Source of the DNA: Thermoplasmatota archaeon
GTDB taxonomy: Archaea > Thermoplasmatota > JAQUQK01
Assembly: GCA_028716125.1 (NCBI GenBank)
Contig: JAQUQK010000078.1
Location: 1-6,695, forward strand
Direction of reading: 5' to 3'
Length of the DNA: 6,695 nucleotides
The position numbers and the translations under genes were made by a program. Each line of letters starts with the position of its first letter. Within the stretch, counting starts at the first letter, position 1. This document shows positions 1 to 6,555 of this stretch, in pieces. Under the pieces are notes generated by a model. The model was given only the letters and a program-made list of their open reading frames with translations. It was not told the DNA's origin and searched no databases.

Positions 1-1892
1 GCGACAACGCAAAAGAGTTCAGAAGGTCGCTTTCGCCGGAAATTGAAAACCTCAATGGGCAGGCACTCGACCTTGATGAAAAGGAGCAGCTGCTGAAAGA
101 GGCGCAGGCGCAAAAGTCTGGCGCAGAGCAGGAACTTTCAACACTGGAAAAATCGCTTACAGTCGCCGCATCAGAATTAAAGCGCATTTCGGAAGAAAAG
201 CAAAATCTCGACGAACTGCGCATCCAAAAATCGCGCCTTGAAAAGGAAAAGGCGGAAAAATCCTCATCCGTGAATTCCGGGCGGGAGCGCATCCAGATGC
301 TCGAGCAGGGCGTGAAGGAAGCCGAAACCGCAGAAGAAAAAATGAACGAGCTTGCGCCTTTAGTGGAACAGCACAAAAAATTGAGCGAAGAATTGCGCGC
401 ATTGCAGGACAAGAAGGAAAAATTCCTGCGTGCGCAAAGCGAAATTTCGGGGCTGCGCGCCACAATTTCACAAATTGAAAACCAAATCGCAGACCAGGCA
501 AAGCGCCTTGAGGCGCTCCCAGAATTTAAGGAGCAGCGCGAGAAAATCGCAAGCGAGGTCGCAGGCGCGAATACACTGAAAACGGAAATTGAAAAACTTT
601 TGCAGGAATCAAATTCAGCTTCAGCGCGCATTGCCAAACTAGAAGCGGAAATCGCAGAACTGGAAAACGAGAAGCGCGAACTTTCAGACATCTCCGGCAA
701 AAAAGAATGCCCCAAGTGCCACCAGGCTCTTACAAAGGAGCATCTGGAGCGCGTGATTGGCGAGATTGATGCAAAATCTGGCGAGCGAAAGGAAGCGCTG
801 GCGCAAGCGCAAAAAGAAGGCATCGAACTTTCAGAAAAGCGCAAGCAGAAAGAATCAGAACTTTCAATACTCGAAACAAAGCGCCGCAGGCTGGAACGCA
901 TTATCGCAACAATCGAATCGCTTGAGGCAGGCGACAACCGCGCCACACTCAAAGAGAGGCGCAAAGAGGCAGAGGCAAAATCGGCGGCGCTGGAGCAGGA
1001 TACAAAGGCGCTGAGATTCGACGAAACGCAAGAAGCAAAACTCCGTGTCGAAATCGCTTCTCTAGAGCCTTCGGTTTCGGAATTCAACGTCGCAAAGCGC
1101 CTTGCCGAGCGAAAAGCGCAGGCGCAGGAAAGATTGCAGGCGGCAAAAGCGGCGCTCGAAAGCGCGCTGGCAGCGCTGGCACAGGCAGAAAGCGATTTGC
1201 GCAATTTGGGATCAAAATACTCAGAAGAGCAATACATCGAAATTTCAGCGAAGCATACTGCGGCGGCGCAGAAATATTCCGCATCTGCAGAGCGCGTTGA
1301 ATCAAAGAAAAAAGAAATTACGGCGCTGGAGCGGACGCTGGCCGATATTTCGCGCGAAGTTGAAAGAAAACACGCCGCAAAACTGCAGATGGAAAGATTG
1401 CGCGAGCGCTCAGACTGGCTGGATGGCGTTTTGTGCCCTGCGCTCGAAACAATAGAAAATCATGTTCTTGCCTCAATAAATCAGGAATTCTCGGAGAAAT
1501 TCCGCGAGTTCTTCGCGATAATGCTTGAAGGCTCGGATATGGACGTTGACATCGACGCAGACTTTACCCCAACAATCCGGCAGAATGGCTATGAGCAGGA
1601 CTATGGCAACCTTTCCGGCGGCGAAAAAACTTCAGTGGCGCTTGCCTATCGTTTGGCGCTGAACGCCCTCGTAAAGAAGGTATCCCTTGCCGGAAGCGCC
1701 AGTTTACTGATTCTCGACGAGCCGACAGACGGCTTCAGCAAGGAGCAGATTTACAAATTGCGCGACGTGTTCGAGCATACAAATTGCGACCAATTGATCG
1801 TCGTCTCGCACGAAAAGGAACTTGAAGGGTTGGTTGACAAAATTTTTGAAATAAGGAAGGAAGGGGGAGTTTCGAGGATTGTCGAAAAATAG
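1..1892 (+). CDS. rad50: Rad50 DNA repair ATPase, C-terminal part (5' end cut by window edge)
   Basis: The frame is open from the first full codon at position 3 to TAG at 1890-1892, giving 629 residues; the N-terminal lobe with Walker A lies outside the window. Visible in order (numbered from the first codon here): a long Glu/Lys/Ala-rich coiled coil, a zinc hook CPKC at residues 236-239 (bases 708-719), the returning coil, the ABC signature LSGGE at 537-541 (1611-1625), Walker B LLILDE ending with Asp572-Glu573, and the H-loop His603 in VVSHE. Family knowledge: Rad50 partners Mre11 in processing double-strand breaks; two molecules join through Zn2+ at the hook, and ATP closes the head domains. 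The D-loop is odd: after DEPT the usual xxLD is replaced by DGFS. A GTG at 270 is an internal codon, not a start. The equal coil lengths either side of the hook suggest that only the globular N-lobe is missing. mre11 is expected upstream but is not visible. CGC arginine codons dominate, unlike the copper ATPase downstream. Confidence 0.95.
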   Translation, partial: DNAKEFRRSLSPEIENLNGQALDLDEKEQLLKEAQAQKSGAEQELSTLEKSLTVAASELKRISEEKQNLDELRIQKSRLEKEKAEKSSSVNSGRERIQMLEQGVKEAETAEEKMNELAPLVEQHKKLSEELRALQDKKEKFLRAQSEISGLRATISQIENQIADQAKRLEALPEFKEQREKIASEVAGANTLKTEIEKLLQESNSASARIAKLEAEIAELENEKRELSDISGKKECPKCHQALTKEHLERVIGEIDAKSGERKEALAQAQKEGIELSEKRKQKESELSILETKRRRLERIIATIESLEAGDNRATLKERRKEAEAKSAALEQDTKALRFDETQEAKLRVEIASLEPSVSEFNVAKRLAERKAQAQERLQAAKAALESALAALAQAESDLRNLGSKYSEEQYIEISAKHTAAAQKYSASAERVESKKKEITALERTLADISREVERKHAAKLQMERLRERSDWLDGVLCPALETIENHVLASINQEFSEKFREFFAIMLEGSDMDVDIDADFTPTIRQNGYEQDYGNLSGGEKTSVALAYRLALNALVKKVSLAGSASLLILDEPTDGFSKEQIYKLRDVFEHTNCDQLIVVSHEKELEGLVDKIFEIRKEGGVSRIVEK

Positions 1893-1893
1893 G

Positions 1894-1924
1894 AGCAGGC
1901 CAATACTGCTGTTTATTTTACAGC
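1894..1924. terminator. Weak hairpins and T-rich stretch between convergent genes
   Basis: The 25-base gap between the stop of rad50 and the stop of the opposite-strand small gene contains agcag (1894-1898) facing ctgct (1906-1910), then the T-rich gtttatttta (1911-1920). An alternative stem pairs gctgt (1908-1912) with acagc (1920-1924). Archaeal termination relies mainly on T-rich stretches, so this is a reasonable site for ending rad50 transcripts. The stems are only 5 bp, so the call is weak. Confidence 0.3.
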
Positions 1925-2037
1925 GACGGCGGCCATGCTATGCCGATTCCTAGCATTTCCAGTTTTTGGTTCACTTGGTATTCTAGCCAAGTCGAGAAAG
2001 CTTCCGGGTCGTTCGGGAACGGAAGAGGTATCTTCAT
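1918..2037 (-). CDS. Small hypothetical protein, 39 aa
   Basis: An ATG at 2037 opens a 39-codon frame ending in TAA at 1918-1920. The product begins MKIPLPFPNDPEAF and ends GIGIAWPPSL. Residues 10-29 could form an amphipathic helix, with Trp17, Leu18, Tyr20, Val22, Leu26, Met28 and Leu29 giving hydrophobic positions among Glu, Gln, Asn and Lys; Pro-rich ends flank it. No signal peptide or metal motif is seen. I do not recognise the family. The case for a real gene is its surroundings: GGTGA (2042-2046 on this strand) sits just before the ATG, the same kind of Shine-Dalgarno site as the neighbouring nucleotidyltransferase, and a good TATA box (TTATAAATA) lies about 34 bases upstream. It lies 78 bases downstream of the nucleotidyltransferase stop on the same strand, with its own promoter, and converges on rad50. 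Its brevity keeps confidence moderate. Confidence 0.6.
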   Translation of the reverse strand: MKIPLPFPNDPEAFSTWLEYQVNQKLEMLGIGIAWPPSL

Positions 2038-2066
2038 TTTTTCACCAATGAAATATATCCAATCTA

Positions 2067-2075
2067 TATTTATAA
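2067..2075 (-). promoter_or_regulatory. TATA box of the 39-aa gene
   Basis: On the minus strand this reads TTATAAATA, a close match to the archaeal TATA box. A start site about 26-27 bases downstream would fall near 2044-2045, leaving a leader of about 8 bases before the ATG at 2037, with the GGTGA ribosome site at or very near the 5' end. A second AT-rich block (GATATATTT, 2051-2059) is too close to the ATG to be the main box. Confidence 0.55.
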
Positions 2076-2115
2076 TAACTCGTTCTAGAAATGTGTTCTA
2101 TGTTGTTCCCCTCTC

Positions 2116-3141
2116 TTATTTCTGCACCGCGTTTCCAATCTGCTGGTGCGGGTATCCTTCGGGAAGCGGTTTCGTCCATACTGATTCGTCGCGCAGCCTC
2201 GTTCCGGGCTTTATTATTTCCCTGTCGCCTATCACGCAATTCTCTATCACGCAGTCCGCGCCAATCTTGCAGTTTGCGCCAATGATTGAGCTTGTTATCC
2301 TGCAATCATCGCCGATTGTCACCTCGTCGTAGACTATCGTGTCTACAAGGTCGCTAGAGCCAATTATTGCCTTGTTGCCGATGCACGAATAAATGAAGCG
2401 CCCGCTGAGGATGCAGTGCTCGCCCTGCCACATCTTGACGCCTTTTTTGTCCATCAGCATTTTGTGTGCATCTATGTAGCTAGAAGGTCTTCCGACGTCC
2501 ATCCAGTATCCTTCAAATTGCAGGCCGTGGAATCCCTTGTCATCTGCGATTATGCGTGGGAATATTTCCTTTTCCATCGAGACCATTTTCCCTTTTTCAA
2601 TGTAGTCGAGCACTTCCTGCTCAAGACAGTATGCTCCGGCGTTTATGAGGTTGGACGGCGCATCTTCCTTCTTCGGTTTTTCAACGAATTTTGTTATCTT
2701 CCCATCATCCTCAAGCGCAACAACCCCGAATTCGCTCACGTTTTCCACGGGCCAGAGCGATATAGTGCCAAGCCCCTTAGTTTCCCTGTGGAAATCCAGG
2801 AGCGCCTGCAGGTCTATGGAAGAAATAATGTCGCTGTTAAGCACGAAAAAAGTGTCGTCTATATATTGGGAAGCGTTCTTTACTGCGCCAGCGGTTCCAA
2901 GCGGAGTATCCTCCATTGAAACTATTATGTCCATGCCGAAATCGTTGTTCTTGAAATATTCTTCAAGCTGATCGCTCCGGTAGTTTGCGGCAAGAACGAC
3001 CCTGTTTACCTCATGAGGAAGTTTCTCTATTATGTGGGCCACCATCGGCTTGTTGAGTATTGGCAAAAGCGATTTCTGGCGAGTGTAAGTTATCGGCTTC
3101 AGCCTTGTGCCGTAGCCGCCTGACAGTATTATTGCCTGCAT
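2116..3141 (-). CDS. Sugar-1-phosphate nucleotidyltransferase, mannose-1-phosphate guanylyltransferase-like
   Basis: This 341-residue protein transfers a nucleotide to a sugar-1-phosphate, giving an activated sugar for glycan or glycolipid synthesis; GDP-mannose is the most likely product, but dTDP- or UDP-glucose cannot be excluded. Seen: an N-terminal nucleotide-binding fold with GGYGTRLKPIT at 8-18, the conserved Lys23 (context RQKSLLP, where a Pro usually precedes the Lys), EDTPLGTAGA at 77-86, the metal-site Asp104 in NSD, EKP at 154-156, NAG at 167-169 and GYWMDVG at 211-217. The C-terminal part, about residues 255-320, has hexapeptide repeats (AIIGSS, VTIGDD, SIIGAN, CKIGAD, CVIGDR), the left-handed beta-helix that often drives oligomerisation. 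Start: ATG at 3141 has GGTG five bases upstream; an in-frame ATG at 3192 would add 17 residues before the fold, lacks support and lies upstream of the predicted transcript start. The enzyme is cytoplasmic. It is divergent from the membrane protein gene at 3230. Confidence 0.9.
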   Translation of the reverse strand: MQAIILSGGYGTRLKPITYTRQKSLLPILNKPMVAHIIEKLPHEVNRVVLAANYRSDQLEEYFKNNDFGMDIIVSMEDTPLGTAGAVKNASQYIDDTFFVLNSDIISSIDLQALLDFHRETKGLGTISLWPVENVSEFGVVALEDDGKITKFVEKPKKEDAPSNLINAGAYCLEQEVLDYIEKGKMVSMEKEIFPRIIADDKGFHGLQFEGYWMDVGRPSSYIDAHKMLMDKKGVKMWQGEHCILSGRFIYSCIGNKAIIGSSDLVDTIVYDEVTIGDDCRITSSIIGANCKIGADCVIENCVIGDREIIKPGTRLRDESVWTKPLPEGYPHQQIGNAVQK

Positions 3142-3193
3142 TTTTGCACCTGAATCAGGATGGCTAGCGTTCTTATTAGCGTTCTTCAGCAAG

Positions 3194-3203
3194 TTATATA
3201 TAC
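3194..3203. promoter_or_regulatory. TATA box, probably shared by two divergent genes
   Basis: The sequence ttatatatac is nearly its own reverse complement (gtatatataa), so a TATA-like box is readable on both strands. Leftwards, a start about 27 bases away falls near 3171, giving the nucleotidyltransferase a leader of about 30 bases that includes its GGTG site. Rightwards, a start near 3225 gives the gene at 3230 a leader of about 5 bases, essentially leaderless. No other clear TATA box is seen in the 88-base gap between the two start codons. Confidence 0.5.
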
Positions 3204-3229
3204 TAACAATCCTCTTTTGTTATGAAGAT

Positions 3230-3592
3230 ATGAAACTCAAACCAATGAAAGCGACCGCCAGAGTGGCGCTGCTCCTTGCGATCGCGGTTTCGCTGGCATT
3301 TGCTATTTGTTCATTTGTCAACGGCTGGCAGCCAAGCAGCAGTTATGCCGAGGAAATTGCAGGCCAGAGCACGCGCGTATCGATGTATGAAACGGAATTT
3401 TCAGTTGGGGCAGCCATCTCTATAATATTGTCCGGCGTTGTGATTGTTGCATCTAGCACCGCACTTGCAGTCGATGGACTTGTGAGAAAGCGCAGGATTT
3501 ACCTTCTTACGAATACAATTAAGCAGTGCAAGGAATATGCGGCAAGCATGTTAAAAACAGGAATGCGGAACAACAGCTTCTTTTTCCTCTAA
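3230..3592 (+). CDS. Hypothetical two-helix membrane protein, 120 aa
   Basis: I do not recognise this family. The 120-residue product has a basic N-terminus (Lys2, Lys4, Lys7, Arg11), a first hydrophobic segment at about 12-30, a polar loop of about 27 residues (31-57), and a second hydrophobic segment at about 58-81. RKRR at 86-89 and a basic C-terminal region follow, ending in the hydrophobic NNSFFFL. By the positive-inside rule both ends face the cytoplasm and the loop faces outward. The first segment could also act as a signal anchor; no convincing cleavage or lipobox site is seen. Start: ATG at 3230 has no clear Shine-Dalgarno site, but lies about 32 bases after the TATA-like box, so translation is probably leaderless. 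An internal ATG at 3245 would remove five residues and is less likely. It ends 36 bases from the stop of the convergent DUF6015-like gene. Confidence 0.7.
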   Translation: MKLKPMKATARVALLLAIAVSLAFAICSFVNGWQPSSSYAEEIAGQSTRVSMYETEFSVGAAISIILSGVVIVASSTALAVDGLVRKRRIYLLTNTIKQCKEYAASMLKTGMRNNSFFFL

Positions 3593-3599
3593 TCTATAA

Positions 3600-3624
3600 T
3601 TTTGGGCACCGCGGAAATTAAAAA
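3600..3624. terminator. T-runs ending two convergent genes
   Basis: The 36-base gap between the two stop codons has TTTT on the plus strand at 3600-3603, after the membrane protein gene. On the minus strand it has TTTTT (plus-strand A-run 3620-3624), just past the stop of the DUF6015-like gene. Short T-runs directly after stop codons are typical archaeal termination signals. No strong hairpin accompanies them. Confidence 0.35.
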
Positions 3625-3628
3625 TTCA

Positions 3629-3976
3629 TTACTGCTTCGGCCGCTTGGCCCATGCCTCTTCGGGCACGGTTTCGTAGGGATTCTGCTCCTCTTCCCGCTT
3701 TTGCTCCCCCGGCATCTTAAGGGACCAATAGTACTGGCGAAGGCGAAGCGACGTTCCCATCTGCTTTACTTCCTCGCGCCTTACGGACATGAATCCCTCT
3801 TCCTGAAGGGTGTAAAAAAGGCATCTGCAGTCTTTCGATATTATGCCGTCCTCTATCTCTTCCTGCTCCTTGAAGACGTTTTTGACTTCTTCTGCTACCT
3901 GGGAGGCATCGTCCTTTGCCATATCGAGGTGCAAGACAAGCCCTTTTACAAGGGATTTCATCTTGGACGGCATCAT
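3629..3976 (-). CDS. Small archaeal protein resembling the DUF6015 family
   Basis: This 115-residue, soluble-looking protein has no signal peptide. Its core (about residues 7-87) has a predicted helix rich in Ala, Glu and Lys (20-40), a short acidic link EDGI, then LFYTLQEEGFMSVRREE at 53-69 and RQYYW at 80-84. The order helix - 'FYxLxEEGh' - 'RREE' - 'YYW' matches what I remember of archaeal DUF6015, a small winged-helix-like fold of unknown role; this is recall, not a search. Residues 88-115 form a charged Glu/Lys/Pro tail that is probably disordered. Start: the frame is open to an ATG at 4072, but that codon lies upstream of both TATA-like boxes in the gap. ATG at 3976 lies about 28 bases from a minus-strand TATA-like box and would be leaderless; 3973 and 3961 are alternatives. 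The gene is divergent from the copper ATPase, so a link to its regulation is possible but unproven. Confidence 0.7.
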   Translation of the reverse strand: MMPSKMKSLVKGLVLHLDMAKDDASQVAEEVKNVFKEQEEIEDGIISKDCRCLFYTLQEEGFMSVRREEVKQMGTSLRLRQYYWSLKMPGEQKREEEQNPYETVPEEAWAKRPKQ

Positions 3977-4000
3977 CCAAGAAAGTGGATGTGATGTGGG

Positions 4001-4007
4001 TTTAAAT
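4001..4007 (-). promoter_or_regulatory. TATA-like box of the DUF6015-like gene
   Basis: Minus-strand ATTTAAA is centred about 28 bases before the ATG at 3976, the spacing expected for a leaderless archaeal transcript. It supports 3976 over the more distant ATG at 4072. The motif is short, so confidence is limited. Confidence 0.4.
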
Positions 4008-4043
4008 GTGTTATTGAATCCTGGCCTAATTTGGGCAATGTTA

Positions 4044-4051
4044 TTTATATT
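4044..4051 (+). promoter_or_regulatory. TATA box of the copper ATPase gene
   Basis: TTTATATT is centred at about 4047; a start site 26-27 bases on would be near 4074, about five bases before the ATG at 4079. The following 30 bases show no convincing Shine-Dalgarno site before that ATG, in keeping with leaderless translation. I see no clear palindromic operator for a copper-responsive repressor in the gap 3977-4078. Confidence 0.45.
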
Positions 4052-4078
4052 TTGGAGTTTATTTAGGGCCATTACAGA

Positions 4079-6484
4079 ATGCCTTTGTGTGTCCTGCTAG
4101 GAAGAGATATTGTGGAAACCAGCAAAAATGCGGCCGAGAAAGCAAAAACCAACCAAGATGACCGGACACATGAAAGCAAGACGGTGAAATGCCCTACTTG
4201 TGGAATAACGCCCGGCGCCGAAGGCGAATACGCAATCGATCCCGTATGCGGCATGAAGGTCAAAAAATCAGAGGCGATAACCCGCGTAATAGACGGAAAA
4301 ACGTTCTATTTCTGCAGCGAGGGATGCGCCGACGGATTTTCAATGCCGAAGCCTGAGGAAGTGGAGAAGGACTACGCCGCAGTGGATCCGGTTTGTGGAA
4401 TGGTCGTGGACAAGCGCAGGGCGATCCGGCGGACGATGGGCGGGCGGACGTACTATTTCTGCAGTGAAAGCTGCGCCAGGACTTTCGAGGATCCCGAAAG
4501 GGAACTCAAGGACATGAAGAAAAGGATTTCAGTCGCTCTCGGCGGCGTCCTGATAGTGGGCGCCCTGCGGGTTGCCTTCCTGCTGGGGCTGGCTGCAGGC
4601 GCCACAATCCTGACGTGGGTTCCGTTCGACTTCCTGCCATGGTTCAACGGCGGCGTCTGGATGTTCATACTCACGACCCCGATAATATTCGTCGGCGGAA
4701 AAGGGTTTTATGTGGGCGCAATCGAGGCGCTAAAGCAAAAGCGGGCAAACATGGACCTCCTGATAAGCGTGGGTACGCTGACCGCTTACGCATACAGCAC
4801 CATCATCGTATTCTTCCCGAAAATCCTCCCTATGAAGGAAAGCAATGTGTACTTCGATGTCGCCGCCATCATAATCGCTTTCGTTCTCCTCGGCAAATAT
4901 ATGGAGGAGATAATAAAGCGCAGGAGTTCCGCCGCAGTCAGGAAGCTTCTCGACCTTAGACCAGAAACCGCCAGAGTGGTAAGGGACGGAAAAGAGGCTA
5001 CGATACCGGCAGAAAAGGTGGAGGTCGGTGACACGGTGGTTGTCAGGCCGGGCGAAAAAATACCCGCGGACGGCATCGTCGTCGACGGGCATTCCTCCGT
5101 GGACGAGAAGATGATAACCGGCGAGAGCATTCCGGTGGAAAAGAACCCCGGCGGCGAAGTGATAGGCGCCACCATAAACAAGACCGGCTCGTTCAAGTTC
5201 AGGGCGACGAAAGTTGGTTCGGACACCGCGCTGATGCAAATCATAAAAATGGTAGAGGAAGCGCAGGCATCGAGCGCCCCCATCCAGCGGTACGCGGACA
5301 AGATTGCCGCCTATTTCGTTCCGGCGGTGATTCTAGCCGCCGCCCTGACGTTCATTGTATGGGCGCTCGCTGGCCATCTGACCCTGGCAGTCCTTAACCT
5401 CATCGCAGTCCTGATTATTTCGTGCCCGTGCGCCCTGGGGATAGCGACTCCTGCAGCGCTGATGGTCGGCGTTGGGAAAGGAGCCGAACTCGGCATTCTC
5501 ATACGTGGCGGGGAATACCTGGAAAGAGCGCAGAAACTTAATGTGGTCGTCTTCGACAAGACCGGGACCCTCACGAAGGGAGAGCCGTCCGTAACTGATG
5601 TTGCGGCGTTTGGAGGGCATACCGAAGAGGACGTATTGAGATACGCAGCAGCCGCAGAGAAAGGGTCGGAGCATCCGCTCGGCGAGGCGATAGTCGGATA
5701 CGCCGAAAAGAGGAGGATTAAAATTCCCGAAATAACCGGTTTCGAGGCGCTGCCGGGGCACGGGATAAAGGCAACATGCGAGGGAAGAAAGATACTTCTC
5801 GGAAACCGCCGCCTTATGGAAGCCGGCGGCGTTGACGCATCTAGGCTGGAGCAAACCATACAGGGGCTTGAAAATGAAGGAAAAACCGCCATGGTGCTGG
5901 CAGCGGATGGCGCTGCCTATGGCGTTATTGCTGCCGCAGATACGCTTAAGGAATTCTCCGCCGAGGCCGTTTCCGAACTGAAAAACATGGGGATAGAGAC
6001 GATAATGCTCACCGGGGACAACGAGGCGACGGCAAAGGCGATAGCCGCCAAAGTGGGGATCGAAAAAGTTATTGCCAATGTTCTTCCCGGCGAAAAGGCA
6101 AGCGTGATTAAAAAAATCCAGGGTGATGGCAAGGTCGTTGCAATGGTAGGGGACGGCATAAACGATGCTCCGGCGCTGGCGCAGGCGGACATCGGGATAG
6201 CGCTGGGCGGCGGCTCGGATGTGGCAAAGGAAACGGGCGGGATAATACTCATCAAGGACGACCTGAGGGACGTGGTTTCCGGGATAAGGCTCAGCAAACT
6301 GACGATGAGGAAGATAAGGCAGAACCTGTTCTGGGCTTTCGGGTACAACACGGCGGCAATCCCGATCGCCGCCTTTGGATTGCTGAATCCCATAATCGCC
6401 GCCGCCGCAATGTCGCTAAGCTCCCTTTCCGTTGTTTCCAATTCCGCCTCGCTGCGCTTTGCGAAGTTCGAAAAGAGGAAATGA
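4079..6484 (+). CDS. copA: Copper-exporting P1B-type ATPase with two N-terminal YHS domains (CopA-like)
   Basis: This 801-residue membrane pump uses ATP to expel a heavy metal, most likely Cu+. In order: a CPTC motif (Cys38-Cys41); a first YHS domain, DPVCGM at 54-59 with FCSEGC ending at Cys83; a second, DPVCGM at 103-108 with FCSESC ending at Cys132; membrane helices from about residue 150; the actuator TGES at 347-350; CPC at 449-451 in the metal path; phosphorylated Asp493 in DKTGTLTKG; SEHP with His532-Pro533 in the nucleotide domain; GDGIND at 691-696; and two last helices with YN and MSLSS. The CPC, YN and MxxSS set is that of subgroup IB-1 (Cu+ or Ag+). The core is complete, with no frameshift. 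No HMA domain is seen; the YHS pair takes its place. ATG 4079 fits the TATA spacing. An in-frame GTG at 4112, after aggaag, is a real alternative that would drop the hydrophobic MPLCVLL start. No copper chaperone or regulator is in the window. ATA and AGG codons are common. Confidence 0.95.
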   Translation: MPLCVLLGRDIVETSKNAAEKAKTNQDDRTHESKTVKCPTCGITPGAEGEYAIDPVCGMKVKKSEAITRVIDGKTFYFCSEGCADGFSMPKPEEVEKDYAAVDPVCGMVVDKRRAIRRTMGGRTYYFCSESCARTFEDPERELKDMKKRISVALGGVLIVGALRVAFLLGLAAGATILTWVPFDFLPWFNGGVWMFILTTPIIFVGGKGFYVGAIEALKQKRANMDLLISVGTLTAYAYSTIIVFFPKILPMKESNVYFDVAAIIIAFVLLGKYMEEIIKRRSSAAVRKLLDLRPETARVVRDGKEATIPAEKVEVGDTVVVRPGEKIPADGIVVDGHSSVDEKMITGESIPVEKNPGGEVIGATINKTGSFKFRATKVGSDTALMQIIKMVEEAQASSAPIQRYADKIAAYFVPAVILAAALTFIVWALAGHLTLAVLNLIAVLIISCPCALGIATPAALMVGVGKGAELGILIRGGEYLERAQKLNVVVFDKTGTLTKGEPSVTDVAAFGGHTEEDVLRYAAAAEKGSEHPLGEAIVGYAEKRRIKIPEITGFEALPGHGIKATCEGRKILLGNRRLMEAGGVDASRLEQTIQGLENEGKTAMVLAADGAAYGVIAAADTLKEFSAEAVSELKNMGIETIMLTGDNEATAKAIAAKVGIEKVIANVLPGEKASVIKKIQGDGKVVAMVGDGINDAPALAQADIGIALGGGSDVAKETGGIILIKDDLRDVVSGIRLSKLTMRKIRQNLFWAFGYNTAAIPIAAFGLLNPIIAAAAMSLSSLSVVSNSASLRFAKFEKRK

Positions 6485-6519
6485 AAATTGGCCAAAAATG
6501 CTGCGCCGTTTCCAATCCT

Positions 6520-6530
6520 CATCTTTTTAT
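6520..6530 (+). terminator. T-run terminator after copA
   Basis: A TTTTT run at 6524-6528 lies 40 bases after the stop codon at 6482-6484. T-runs suffice for much archaeal termination. An attgg/ccaat pair (6487-6491 with 6512-6516) could form a weak stem before it. Confidence 0.4.
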
Positions 6531-6555
6531 CCAAACTGAAGATTCGGGAATTAAG

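Noticed and set aside
1940..2332. Plus-strand open frame of 130 codons across the small gene and the end of the nucleotidyltransferase
   Set aside because: It runs antisense to two better-supported genes, including through the hexapeptide repeats, and has no ribosome site; its Ile/Ser/Pro-rich product is what the antisense of that repeat would give.
2416..2971. Plus-strand open frames of 167 and 108 codons antisense to the nucleotidyltransferase
   Set aside because: The opposite strand encodes conserved catalytic motifs; these frames have none and no start signals.
3142..3192. N-terminal extension of the nucleotidyltransferase to the ATG at 3192
   Set aside because: The extra 17 residues precede a fold that normally begins right at the protein start, the ATG at 3141 has a GGTG site, and 3192 lies upstream of the predicted transcript start.
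3977..4072. N-terminal extension of the DUF6015-like protein to the ATG at 4072
   Set aside because: It would cross both TATA-like boxes of the divergent promoter region and add an Asn-rich stretch with no similarity to the family core.
4730..5892. Several overlapping minus-strand open frames of 169-193 codons inside copA
   Set aside because: They are antisense frames of a GC-rich gene; products are Ser, Pro, Arg and His rich with no domain signal, and copA is intact on the other strand.
6488..6495. Palindrome ttggccaa just after the copA stop
   Set aside because: An 8-base palindrome is expected by chance and has no loop or T-run close enough to act as a terminator hairpin by itself.
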